Source: Opitutaceae bacterium | Lineage (GTDB): Bacteria > Verrucomicrobiota > Verrucomicrobiia > Opitutales > Opitutaceae | Length of the DNA: 8,276 nucleotides | Assembly: GCA_020847775.1 (NCBI GenBank) | Contig: JADLBI010000163.1 | Span: forward strand, 1 to 8,276 | Direction of reading: 5' to 3' | Shown: piece by piece, positions 1 through 7,255 of the stretch | How the letters are laid out: every line of letters starts with the position of its first letter | Numbering within the stretch: the first letter of the stretch is position 1 | Program-made: the position numbers and the translations under genes | Notes under the pieces: generated by a model | Told to the model about the DNA's origin: nothing | The model's database searches: none | What the model saw: the letters and a program-made list of their open reading frames with translations, nothing else

Positions 1-117
1 AGAAACGCCCGCCAATTCGGCGCTGAGGACCTCGGCGCGTTCCGCCGGCGTGGCGGCAAATGCGATTGCCGGCGAGAGCGAACAAATCAACGCGACCAGC
101 AGGCGGACGAAAGTCAT
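1..117 (-). CDS. N-terminal part of an exported protein of unknown function (runs off left edge)
   Basis: Read on the minus strand from an ATG at 117-115, the frame stays open for 39 codons to the window edge. It begins MTFVRLLVALICSLSPAIAF and continues AATPAERAEVLSAELAGVS. This is a classic Sec signal peptide: one early Arg, a hydrophobic core of about 13 residues, and a likely signal peptidase I site after AFA (residue 21). The start of the mature chain is Ala/Glu-rich and looks helical. No family can be named from 18 mature residues. The gene diverges from the large PEP-CTERM gene, with about 106 nt between the two starts. No Shine-Dalgarno sequence precedes the ATG. The signal peptide is visible in sequence; that this is a real gene is an inference from it. 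Confidence 0.62.
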   Translation of the reverse strand, partial: MTFVRLLVALICSLSPAIAFAATPAERAEVLSAELAGVS

Positions 118-134
118 GCGGGGATACAACGAGC

Positions 135-163
135 CCCGTTCATTCGGGCAATCGGAATGAGGG
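135..163 (+). promoter_or_regulatory. Possible anti-terminator hairpin in the leader of the PEP-CTERM gene
   Basis: On the plus strand CCC (135-137) and TCATTC (140-145) can pair with GAATGAGGG (155-163). This gives nine base pairs with a two-nt bulge (138-139) and a nine-nt loop. The 3' arm completely contains the 5' arm of the terminator-like hairpin at 157-174, so only one of the two structures can form at a time. That competition is the architecture of a transcription attenuator. No promoter, ligand-binding fold or leader peptide was recognised, so regulation is inferred from base pairing only. Confidence 0.3.
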
Positions 164-181
164 CCACCCCTCATCTTTTTT
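157..181 (+). terminator. Intrinsic-terminator-like hairpin with T tract, upstream of the PEP-CTERM gene
   Basis: ATGAGGG (157-163) and CCCTCAT (168-174) form a perfect 7-bp stem with a CCAC loop. C175 and then six T (176-181) follow. The T run lies on the plus-strand side, so it would stop rightward transcription. No rightward gene ends here: the gene to the left is transcribed leftward. The site would therefore act on the leader of the gene beginning at 224, or end a short RNA. The stem is short and only moderately GC-rich, so a chance occurrence is possible. Confidence 0.42.
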
Positions 182-199
182 GCAGGTCGCGTGCAACAC

Positions 200-209
200 T
201 GTGCGCACA
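200..209. promoter_or_regulatory. 10-bp perfect palindrome TGTGCGCACA, possible operator half-site pair
   Basis: TGTGCGCACA is exactly self-complementary and ends 14 nt before the chosen start codon at 224. Position and symmetry would fit a dimeric repressor site, but perfect 10-mers also arise by chance. No second copy was noticed in the leader. Low confidence. Confidence 0.15.
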
Positions 210-223
210 CATCGCCATACACC

Positions 224-3200
224 ATGCGTATGAAACCGTCCTCATTGCTCCGCGTCTTGGGTGTTGTTGGCCTGTCGTTCGCGTCCATGACCCTGCATGG
301 TCAATCCAATGCAGTGTGGGCTCTCCCCGGCATAGGCTCTACGTCTTATTTTAACGAAGCGGGCAATTGGGTCGACAATTACGCGCCGCAGCATGGGGAC
401 AGCGTCACGATCCCGGATACCATTTCGAGCACGGTGATTTTTTCCGGACCGGTGACGGCGGGTGATTCCTATCTCACCTTTAATCTAGCCGGCGGCATCC
501 TTGATATTTTCGACACGTTGAGGGTGGCGACGCTCAACCTGCATGCGGGGGCGGTTCTTAAGCAAACCGACGGCGACATCATCGCCACCCAAGGTATTTT
601 TGTCAGCGGCGGCCAGTGGCAGCACATTTCGGGTGCGCTCACGATTGCCGGATCGCTTGATGATGCTCTGACGATTGCCAACGACGGCACTTCGCTGGCG
701 GCCGTCGGGGTGGGCGGCACTTCGCAATTCGGCACACTCAAGGTGCTGTCTGACGGGCAAAATTATGCTTCCTATGGGCAATCTGCCGGCAGTTACGTTT
801 ACGGACTGACGAACCTTTTCGTCGGCGGGGGTGGCGATGCGAGAGTCAATTTGCTGGGCGGCACGCTCAAGGTGGCCAACCACACGCCCATCACCGTCGG
901 CTGGATCGATCAAAACACGCCTGATCCCGCCGATCCTGTTCCCGGCCAACAGGCCCGGCTCACGTTGTCGGGCGATGCGATTCTCCTGCTCGGCAACGCG
1001 GCCGAGGATAAAATCACCGGACTAGATCTCGCCACGCATCAAGACGCCACACTGACCGTTGGTGGCAACGCGCAGCTCTACGCGGAGGGCGGTTTGCGCA
1101 TTGGTGGCGCCGGTGCCGGCCATGTGGTCCAGACCGGTGGATCCATCGACTTCAACGAAGACCTCAGTGTGGCGGACGGTCCGCGCGCGTTGATCGATCA
1201 ATCCGGCGGCACGGCCGAGTATCGCAACATTCTGCTGAGTTCCACGGTGGTTGATCCGTCCGTTTACACATTATCCGGTGGCAATCTCACGGCCGATTCC
1301 TTTCAACTCAAAGGCAACGCCACGTTTAACCAAACCGCAGGTGGTGCGACGCTCGGCTCGCTTTTGGTCGGCGCATCTGGCACCACGGATAATCTGTTTG
1401 AGCTTTCCGGCGGCACCCTTACCGCGACCACGACCGCCGGTGCCGGCGAAGGCGGGGTCATAACGCTCAACGGTGGCACGCTCAACACCGCTACGCTCTA
1501 TCTCAATACCGGCGGTGTGATTGAATACCTTTCCGGCACGCTCAACGCCCAGTCGCTCAACTTCAACGGCGGCACGTTTACCCTCGCGCAAAATCGCGCG
1601 CTCAACGTCAGCGGTGACGGCCTCGTCAAAAACACGCTCACCTTTGCCGCGAGCAACACGCTCGACCTCGGCGGTGAAATGCGGCTATTCAGCGGCACCT
1701 TCAACACGGCCGGCACTGTCGAGCTTGGCAGCCTCGTGCTCGAAGAGGGTGCGACCTACACCCAAACTGGCGGCACCGCCACAGTGATCGATGGGGTGGA
1801 GCTGGCCACGGGTTCGGCGCTCACGGTTTCCGGCGGCAGCTTCACCGCCGGCGGGACGCTGGTGCTCGATGATGGCGTGACTGGAAACTTGCCCGGCGGC
1901 TCCACGCTAGGCGTTTCCGGCGGCGCGTCGTTTACGACGGGCGGGGCCACGTTTAACCGCGGCACCGCTGTTACGCTCGGCTCCGGCACCCAGACCTTCA
2001 ACGGCGCGATCAATGTTTACGGCACGCTCACGCTCGATTCCGGTTCCGATGTGACGGCGGGTGACCTGACCATTGGCCGCAACTACTCTGGCACGCTGGC
2101 GGGCACGCTGCAATTCAACGCCGGGTTACTCGATGTCGGGCACTTCGACATCGTCAACACCGCCAACCTCTATGGCGGCACGCTCTCGGCCGACCAGCTC
2201 ACGGTGCGCGCCGGCGGTGCGATTGACTGGACTAGCACGCAGGCGACCGTCAGCGGCGATGCGTTGATTGGCGGCACCGTCACCATGAGCAACGGCCAGC
2301 TCAACGCCGCCTCACTCGCGCTCAACGCGACCGATGCAGCGTTTATCCAAAGCGCCGGCATCGTCGCGATCACCGGCGAGACCCGCCTCAACGCCAACAC
2401 CGAGCTCAACCGCACTGGCGGCACCTTCGGCACCGGCTCCTTCGTCTTCACTGGCGGCAACGCCAGCTTCACCCAAAGCGCCGGATCGCTCACCACCGGC
2501 AGCCTCGATGTCACGCAGCTCGCCAGCGCGACCTTTGCGCTTTCCGGCGGCACGCTGCGCGCCACGGGCAACGCCTCGATTTTCGGTTCAGGCAATGCCG
2601 GCGGCAACGACTTCACCGTGTCCAACAACGCATTCCTCGATATCGACGGCAACCTGACCGTGAGCGGCGCGACCGAGATCGTCACCTCCGGCACCGCCCG
2701 CGTTGATGTCGGCGGCGCGTTCCGCGTTGCACAAGGCGGTGGCGAAGACGTGCGCCTGACTATCGGCACCGGCACTACGATCAACAACGGCACGGCTGAA
2801 CTTGGCGGCAACGGCAAGGTCAGCGTCACGCTCAACGGACTGCACGATGTGGACGGCGCGTTTACGCTCGGTGGCGCATCCGGTCCGCAATCGGTTTATC
2901 TGATCCAAGGCTCCGGCGAGCTTCGCGCCGGTTCCGTGACGCTGGCACCTGTTTCCGGCAGCTCCGCGCGCCTCGACGTGGGCGGCACGCTGGCGGTTGA
3001 CGGCGCCATCAAAGTCGGCGCGGCAGGGGGCGGTGCCGGCACCCTGCGTTTGACCACCGGTGTCATCAATGCGGACTCGCTCACCAGCCACGGCGGCACG
3101 ACGGTTACCCAGCTCGGTGGAGTCATGAATGTCACTGGCACGCTCGATAACGGTGGCAGTTACACCCTCAGCGGCGCGGCCATCAATGCCGGGACGTTCG

Positions 3201-3931
3201 TGAACAACAATACCGTTACGGTAAGTTCCGGAGCTGCGGTTAACACCCTGACCGGCGATCTCACCAATAACGCGCTGCTCATGATCAACTCCACGCTGAC
3301 GGTGGACAAAACCTCGGCCGCGATCAGCAACACCGGCACCATCCTCCTAGATCATGGTGCGCAGCTCTCGCTTTATCCCGGGGCCACGCTGCACAACAAC
3401 CACGGTGTGCTCGGCGGCATTGGCACAATTGGCGGTGTCAGCGCCACGATCCTCGACGAAGGCTATCTCGCGCCCGGTTACGGCCCGAATGAAACGACCG
3501 AACTTACCATTGTCGGCGATTACACGCTGCTCGCCGGCGGACATCTCGAAATGGACATTGCGAGCCTCACCTCCTTCGACTCGGTGCATTTCCAAAACGG
3601 TTCGCCCGAGTTTTACGGCTGGCTCGACGTCAACTTTGCCGACGGCTTCGACGCGGTGTTGGGTGACACGTTCGACATCATCACTGGCACGGCCGCTTTC
3701 ACCACGCTGTTTCGCGACATCACGACCACGGGCCTGGACTCCAGCTTGGCCCTGAGCGGCACCGATTTGGGCACAACCTTCCGGCTCACTGTCATCGAGG
3801 CGATGGCCAGCGGTGGTGGCGGCAGTGGCGGTTCGCCCAGCCCTGTGCCCGAGCCTTCCACTTGGGCGCTGCTCTTTGGTGCGGCGGCACTGGGCGTCGC
3901 GACCTGGTGCCGGCGGATGACGAAGATTTAG
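224..3931 (+). CDS. Large PEP-CTERM beta-strand-repeat surface protein
   Basis: A 1235-residue exported protein, probably anchored at or released from the cell surface by the exosortase system. Residues 1-26 form a signal peptide (MRMK n-region, hydrophobic core, likely cut near LHG-QS). Residues 31-64 have the pattern W32, NW49, P55, GD59 that often opens beta-helical surface proteins. Residues about 100-1060 are a degenerate repeat of short beta-strands rich in Gly, Thr, Ser, Ala and Leu, with recurring L-x-GGT-L/F turns, expected to fold as a long parallel beta-helix. A capping module follows (APGYGPNE at 1083-1090, then GDYT and GDTFDI). A Gly/Ser linker leads to VPEPSTW (1208-1214), a short hydrophobic helix and CRR (1229-1231), which is a canonical PEP-CTERM tail. 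There is no autotransporter barrel. C1229 is the only cysteine. ATG 224 is preferred over GTG 191 because the signal peptide begins there; ATG 230 is also possible. Role (adhesion, matrix or polysaccharide binding) is unknown. Confidence 0.9.
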   Translation: MRMKPSSLLRVLGVVGLSFASMTLHGQSNAVWALPGIGSTSYFNEAGNWVDNYAPQHGDSVTIPDTISSTVIFSGPVTAGDSYLTFNLAGGILDIFDTLRVATLNLHAGAVLKQTDGDIIATQGIFVSGGQWQHISGALTIAGSLDDALTIANDGTSLAAVGVGGTSQFGTLKVLSDGQNYASYGQSAGSYVYGLTNLFVGGGGDARVNLLGGTLKVANHTPITVGWIDQNTPDPADPVPGQQARLTLSGDAILLLGNAAEDKITGLDLATHQDATLTVGGNAQLYAEGGLRIGGAGAGHVVQTGGSIDFNEDLSVADGPRALIDQSGGTAEYRNILLSSTVVDPSVYTLSGGNLTADSFQLKGNATFNQTAGGATLGSLLVGASGTTDNLFELSGGTLTATTTAGAGEGGVITLNGGTLNTATLYLNTGGVIEYLSGTLNAQSLNFNGGTFTLAQNRALNVSGDGLVKNTLTFAASNTLDLGGEMRLFSGTFNTAGTVELGSLVLEEGATYTQTGGTATVIDGVELATGSALTVSGGSFTAGGTLVLDDGVTGNLPGGSTLGVSGGASFTTGGATFNRGTAVTLGSGTQTFNGAINVYGTLTLDSGSDVTAGDLTIGRNYSGTLAGTLQFNAGLLDVGHFDIVNTANLYGGTLSADQLTVRAGGAIDWTSTQATVSGDALIGGTVTMSNGQLNAASLALNATDAAFIQSAGIVAITGETRLNANTELNRTGGTFGTGSFVFTGGNASFTQSAGSLTTGSLDVTQLASATFALSGGTLRATGNASIFGSGNAGGNDFTVSNNAFLDIDGNLTVSGATEIVTSGTARVDVGGAFRVAQGGGEDVRLTIGTGTTINNGTAELGGNGKVSVTLNGLHDVDGAFTLGGASGPQSVYLIQGSGELRAGSVTLAPVSGSSARLDVGGTLAVDGAIKVGAAGGGAGTLRLTTGVINADSLTSHGGTTVTQLGGVMNVTGTLDNGGSYTLSGAAINAGTFVNNNTVTVSSGAAVNTLTGDLTNNALLMINSTLTVDKTSAAISNTGTILLDHGAQLSLYPGATLHNNHGVLGGIGTIGGVSATILDEGYLAPGYGPNETTELTIVGDYTLLAGGHLEMDIASLTSFDSVHFQNGSPEFYGWLDVNFADGFDAVLGDTFDIITGTAAFTTLFRDITTTGLDSSLALSGTDLGTTFRLTVIEAMASGGGGSGGSPSPVPEPSTWALLFGAAALGVATWCRRMTKI

Positions 3932-3968
3932 CACGACAGCCGACGCCAGGCTGGCCTAGCTTGCCGCC

Positions 3969-4724
3969 ATGTTCGACTTAACTGGCAAGGTGGCGTTGGT
4001 CACGGGCGCGGGCTCCGGCATTGGTCGCGCGATTGCGCAGCGTTTCGCGAAAGCGGGCGCAAAGGTCTTTGTCGGCGATCTCAATGCAGCCGCAGGCGGC
4101 GAAACGGTTTCGCTTATCACCAGCGCGGGCGGCGCGGCGGAGTTTGTGCCGCTTGATGTCGCGGATGAGGCTTCGGTCGCGCACGCGGCAGCGGCTACCG
4201 GGCCGCTCGATGTTCTCGTGAACAACGCGGGCATTGGTCACGTCGGCACGATTTTGCAAACCAACGCGGAGGACTTGGATCGGCTTTACCGCGTCAACGT
4301 GCGCGGCGTGTTCAGCGTTACTAAGGCCTACATCGGCGACATGATTGCGCGCCGCGCGGGCAGCATCATCAACATCGCTTCGATTGGCGGCATCGTGGGG
4401 GTGCGCGACCGGTTTGCCTATGTGACGACGAAGTTTGCAGTCGTCGGCATCACCAAACAGCTCGCGCTTGACCATTCGGCGGACGGCGTGCGCTGCAACT
4501 GCATTTGCCCCGGCCGCATCGAAACGCCGTTCGTGCAGGCGCGTCTTAAGGAATACGCCGATCCAGAAAAGGCGTATCGCGACATGAGCGCCACGCAACT
4601 GATCGGCCGCATGGGCAAACCGGAGGAGATCGCCGCCGCGGCGCATTATCTGGCGAGTGATGAAGCCTCGCTGGTGACTGGCGCATCGCTGATGGCGGAC
4701 GGGGGTTGGAGCGTGGGAAAATAA
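3969..4724 (+). CDS. NAD-dependent short-chain dehydrogenase/reductase (SDR), sugar-acid type likely
   Basis: A 251-residue classical SDR of normal length. It has the cofactor motif TGAGSGIG (residues 12-19), the adenine-pocket NNAG (85-88), and the full catalytic set N110, S138, Y151 and K155. PG (181-182) and TP (186-187) follow the active site, and the C-terminal DGGW (244-247) is typical. D37 at the end of the second strand predicts preference for NAD(H) over NADP(H). The block RCNCICPGRIETPF (175-188), with IGRMGKPEEIA later, resembles 2-keto-3-deoxy-L-fuconate 4-dehydrogenases and related BDH2-like SDRs. The substrate is therefore probably a keto-deoxy sugar acid, but this is inference. 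It begins 37 nt after the PEP-CTERM gene with no terminator visible between, and ends 5 nt before the aldo/keto reductase. No Shine-Dalgarno sequence is evident. Confidence 0.9.
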   Translation: MFDLTGKVALVTGAGSGIGRAIAQRFAKAGAKVFVGDLNAAAGGETVSLITSAGGAAEFVPLDVADEASVAHAAAATGPLDVLVNNAGIGHVGTILQTNAEDLDRLYRVNVRGVFSVTKAYIGDMIARRAGSIINIASIGGIVGVRDRFAYVTTKFAVVGITKQLALDHSADGVRCNCICPGRIETPFVQARLKEYADPEKAYRDMSATQLIGRMGKPEEIAAAAHYLASDEASLVTGASLMADGGWSVGK

Positions 4725-4729
4725 TTTTC

Positions 4730-5674
4730 ATGAACACCTGTTCTCCCGCGGTGCGGACCGACCCTCATACGGGGTCGAAACTAGAATCATTCGGCCTGGG
4801 CGCGTCGCGCTTGGCGTTGGGTTTGGCCACGCTCGGCGGGGCGTGGCATCCGGTGGACGAAGGCGAGTCCCTGGCCACGGTGCTGCACGCGTTGGAGCGC
4901 GGCGTGGGCGTGTTCGACGCGGCGCCGGCGTATGGCACGGCTGAGCAATTAATGGGTCGGGCGTTGCGGCAATGGCGCGGGGCACGACCGATGGTGAGCA
5001 CGAAGGTGGGGCGCTTGCCCGGGCTAAATGCCCATGTGGACAGCTACGATTTTTCGCCGGCCGGAATGCGCGATAGTGTGCGGCGCAGTTGCGATCATCT
5101 GGGGCTGGCGCAAATCGACCTGCTGTTCCTCCACGAGCCGCAAATGGTGCCGGTTGCGCAACGGGCCGAGGTGGCGGCGACATTGCAAGGCCTGCGCGCG
5201 GAAGGGCTGGTCAACCGACTGGGGCTCGCGGGCGGGCACGGCGCGGGGTGGGACGGGTTGCTGGAAACAGGGGTGTTTGATGTGGTCATGCTGTTTCGTC
5301 GGCTCGACGCCTGCATATTCGACGGGCTGCGCGAGGACTTTCCGCGGTTGCGGCGCGCGGGCGTGGCGACGTATCAGGCAAGTCCGCTGCACATGGGTTT
5401 GCTCGGGGCGCGCCACGCGGAACTGGTGAGCAAACAACCGGAATGGGTGTGGGCGCCGCAGATCGAGCGGGCGATTCAGTTGCGACGTTTAGCCGAAGCC
5501 CACGCCATGGAGCTCTCGGTTCTCGCGCACCGCTTTGCGTTTAATCTGGCGGAGTTTGATCGCGTGGTGATCGGCGCGGGCAATCGCGCGCAGTTGGACG
5601 CGGCGTTGCGTGATTTGGCGCTCGGTCCATTACCGCAGGACATATTCGAGGCGGTGTGCCGAATCAATGGGTAG
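4730..5674 (+). CDS. Aldo/keto reductase, possible aldose 1-dehydrogenase
   Basis: A 314-residue TIM-barrel oxidoreductase using NAD(P). The catalytic tetrad is complete: D63 and Y68 in FDAAPAYG, K92 in STKVGR and H135 in LLFLHEPQ. IGAGNRAQL (281-289) matches the C-terminal phosphate-binding loop of the family. The stretch YDFSPAGMRDSVRRS (106-120) resembles the L-fucose / D-threo-aldose dehydrogenase group, which oxidises an aldose to its lactone. That fits the sugar-acid enzymes on either side, but the substrate is not proven. The start is taken at ATG 4730, 5 nt after the SDR stop, implying translational coupling. A TTG at 4706 would add eight residues inside the SDR gene and is unlikely. 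The final Gly codon and the TAG stop lie within a palindromic repeat, so the original C-terminus may have been altered by that element. Confidence 0.88.
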   Translation: MNTCSPAVRTDPHTGSKLESFGLGASRLALGLATLGGAWHPVDEGESLATVLHALERGVGVFDAAPAYGTAEQLMGRALRQWRGARPMVSTKVGRLPGLNAHVDSYDFSPAGMRDSVRRSCDHLGLAQIDLLFLHEPQMVPVAQRAEVAATLQGLRAEGLVNRLGLAGGHGAGWDGLLETGVFDVVMLFRRLDACIFDGLREDFPRLRRAGVATYQASPLHMGLLGARHAELVSKQPEWVWAPQIERAIQLRRLAEAHAMELSVLAHRFAFNLAEFDRVVIGAGNRAQLDAALRDLALGPLPQDIFEAVCRING

Positions 5675-5743
5675 GGCGGTCCCGCTGGGCCCGGCGTGGA
5701 TTTCATTGGACCAACACGGCGCGCCCAGCGGTCGCGCCCTACC
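5670..5743. repeat. Imperfect 74-nt palindromic intergenic element
   Basis: The left arm GTAGGGCGGTCCCGCTGGGC (5671-5690) and the reverse complement of the right arm (5723-5742) agree at 17 of 20 positions. The three mismatches lie together in the middle, and G5670-C5743 extends the stem. The 32-nt spacer contains a small TTGG-A-CCAA palindrome (5706-5714). Size, symmetry and intergenic position fit a dispersed REP- or MITE-like element, although only one copy is present here. No target-site duplication is evident. No T run follows, so it is not a standard intrinsic terminator. It overlaps the last two codons of the aldo/keto reductase. Confidence 0.72.
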
Positions 5744-5774
5744 TTTGGCGTGCCCGGCCCCGTGCCCTGCCTTG

Positions 5775-5804
5775 TTTTCGTGTCTTTCGTGTGTTTGGTG
5801 GTTC
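5775..5804. repeat. T-rich triple repeat TnTTTCGTG next to the enolase-like start codon
   Basis: Three adjoining units TTTTCGTG, TCTTTCGTG and TGTTTGGTG are followed by GTTC, ending 10 nt before ATG 5815. On the minus strand this reads as repeated CACGAAA, which translates as Thr-Lys-His-Thr-Lys. Such strings are recalled as recurrent spurious peptides and intergenic motifs in Verrucomicrobiota and Planctomycetota genomes. The block is much more T-rich than its GC-rich surroundings. Its role is unknown; it occupies the place where a ribosome binding site would be. Confidence 0.6.
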
Positions 5805-5814
5805 TTTTATACCG

Positions 5815-7230
5815 ATGATCAAACTCCAGCACGCCGAACTCTTCAGCCAGCCGCTCAAGGCGCGCATGCCGTTTCGCTACGGGATCGCGACGATGACCGA
5901 GGTCACGCACGTGTTCCTGCGGCTCACCTTTGATTTCGGTGGCCAGACGCAGCATGGCGTGGCGGCGGATCACTTGCCGCCGAAGTGGTTTACGAAGGAT
6001 CCGCAGCGGCCGCTCGACGAAGAGGTTGAGGAAATGTTGCTCGTCATTCGCACCGCTGTGGCCCACGCGCGCGCACTCGTGGCGGAAACGCCGTTCACGT
6101 TCTGGCGCGCGCTCTACGACGCGCAGGCGGCTTGGGCGGAGAAACAAAACCTGCCGCCATTGCTCGCGCAGTTCGGCGTGACGCTCGTTGAGCGCGCGTT
6201 GATTGATGCGTTTTGCCGCGCGAACCACACGACATTTCCGATGGCGCTGCGTGAAAACCGTTTCGGCCTCGATCTCGGTTCGATTCATCCCTCGCTCGCG
6301 GGCACGCAACCGGCCGATTGGCTGCCGACGCAACCGCCGGCGCAAGTCTTCTGCCGCCACACGGTCGGGCTGTCCGATGCGTTGACCGACGAAGAAATTC
6401 CCGCCGACGAACGCGTGACTGACGGTCTGCCGCAATCACTCGTGGCTTGCATCCGCTTTTACGGGCTGCGCCATTTCAAATTGAAGATCAACGGCGAGGC
6501 GGAGCGCGACCAACAACGTCTTGCGCGTATGGCGAAAATCTTCGCGGCGGAGTGTGGCGGCGACTTTGCGTATTCGTTGGACGGCAACGAGAGCTTTCAC
6601 GAAGTCGGCGTGTTTCGCGATTACGTGACGAAGCTGCGCGCGACCGTGGGCGACGCGGCGTTCTGGTCGAAATTACTTTTCATCGTGCAGCCCTGGCATC
6701 GCAAAGTCGCGCTCTCGCCGGCGATCGGCGAACTCGCCGCGGCGTGGCCCGACCGGCCACCGGTCATCATCGACGAGTCCGACGCGGAACTCACGAGCCT
6801 GCCGACCGCGCTCGCGCTCGGCTACGCGGGCACGAGTCACAAAAACTGCAAGGGCGTATTCAAGGGCGCGGCCAACGCGTGCCTGCTCGCGCAGCGTCGC
6901 AGGGCGGGGTTGCCCGCGATGCTGAGCGGCGAGGATTTGTCCAACGTCGCGCCGGTGGCGATGCCGCAGGATCTCGCGGCGCAGGCGTGCTTCGGCATCA
7001 CCAGCGTCGAGCGCAACGGCCATCATTATTTTGCCGGACTCGGCCAGTTTCCCGTCGCGCTGCAACAGCTCATACTTAACCAGCACGGCGATATGTTCAT
7101 CCAGTCCGCCGCTGGCTGGCCGCGCCTCGACGTGCGCGACGGCAGTCTCGCGCTCGGCTCCGTGTTGCGCGCACCGTTCGGTTACGCCGGGGAGTTGGAT
7201 TTGTCGGCGTTGACAACGCTGCGGGTGTGA
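5815..7230 (+). CDS. Enolase-superfamily protein (mandelate racemase/muconate lactonizing-like), atypical
   Basis: A 471-residue protein, somewhat longer than the usual 350-450 of the superfamily. An N-terminal capping domain (about 1-190) carries HGVAADHLPPKWFTK (47-61). A barrel domain follows with the KxK motif (K222, K224 in FKLKIN), the first metal-ligand strand SLDGNES (D256, N258) and the third-ligand strand VIIDES (D320, E321). SHKNCKG (341-347) may hold the second general base (K343 or K346). These parts suit abstraction of a proton alpha to a carboxylate, as in sugar-acid dehydratases. The second metal-ligand strand reads FIVQPWH, where relatives usually have I-E-Q-P, so V291 replaces an expected Glu. 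ATG 5815 is chosen because the 53 in-frame codons upstream translate only repeat DNA. Exact reaction unknown; sugar-acid dehydratase is the contextual guess. Confidence 0.78.
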   Translation: MIKLQHAELFSQPLKARMPFRYGIATMTEVTHVFLRLTFDFGGQTQHGVAADHLPPKWFTKDPQRPLDEEVEEMLLVIRTAVAHARALVAETPFTFWRALYDAQAAWAEKQNLPPLLAQFGVTLVERALIDAFCRANHTTFPMALRENRFGLDLGSIHPSLAGTQPADWLPTQPPAQVFCRHTVGLSDALTDEEIPADERVTDGLPQSLVACIRFYGLRHFKLKINGEAERDQQRLARMAKIFAAECGGDFAYSLDGNESFHEVGVFRDYVTKLRATVGDAAFWSKLLFIVQPWHRKVALSPAIGELAAAWPDRPPVIIDESDAELTSLPTALALGYAGTSHKNCKGVFKGAANACLLAQRRRAGLPAMLSGEDLSNVAPVAMPQDLAAQACFGITSVERNGHHYFAGLGQFPVALQQLILNQHGDMFIQSAAGWPRLDVRDGSLALGSVLRAPFGYAGELDLSALTTLRV

Positions 7231-7255
7231 CCCCCTTTCGTGGCTTCATTTCTCC

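Noticed and set aside
191..223. Upstream GTG start for the PEP-CTERM gene
   Set aside because: It would put eleven polar residues before a good signal peptide; ATG 224 gives a normal n-region.
157..354. 65-codon plus-strand frame beginning in the leader
   Set aside because: It overlaps the signal-peptide region of the PEP-CTERM gene in another frame and starts inside the terminator-like stem. The product has no recognisable features.
224..3931. Type V autotransporter
   Set aside because: The beta-helix style is similar, but there is no C-terminal outer-membrane barrel; the protein ends in a PEP-CTERM tail.
3347..3934. Open frame of 195 codons on the minus strand under the PEP-CTERM gene
   Set aside because: Low-complexity Arg/Gly/Ala translation opposite a clearly coding strand; treated as a shadow.
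5670..5743. Palindrome as a standard intrinsic terminator
   Set aside because: The stem is long but carries a mismatched centre and a 32-nt spacer, and is not followed by a T run on either strand; a repeat element fits better.
5775..5804. CRISPR-like short repeats
   Set aside because: Units are only 8-9 nt and directly adjoining, with no spacers and no cas genes nearby.
5656..5814. 53-codon N-terminal extension of the enolase-like protein
   Set aside because: The extension overlaps the previous gene and translates the palindrome and the TnTTTCGTG repeat. The superfamily-like N-terminus begins at MIKLQHAELF (5815).
5476..6435. Open frame of 319 codons on the minus strand
   Set aside because: It runs antisense to the aldo/keto reductase end and the enolase-like gene and reads through both intergenic repeats, giving the Thr-Lys-His-Thr-Lys string. 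No domain is visible.
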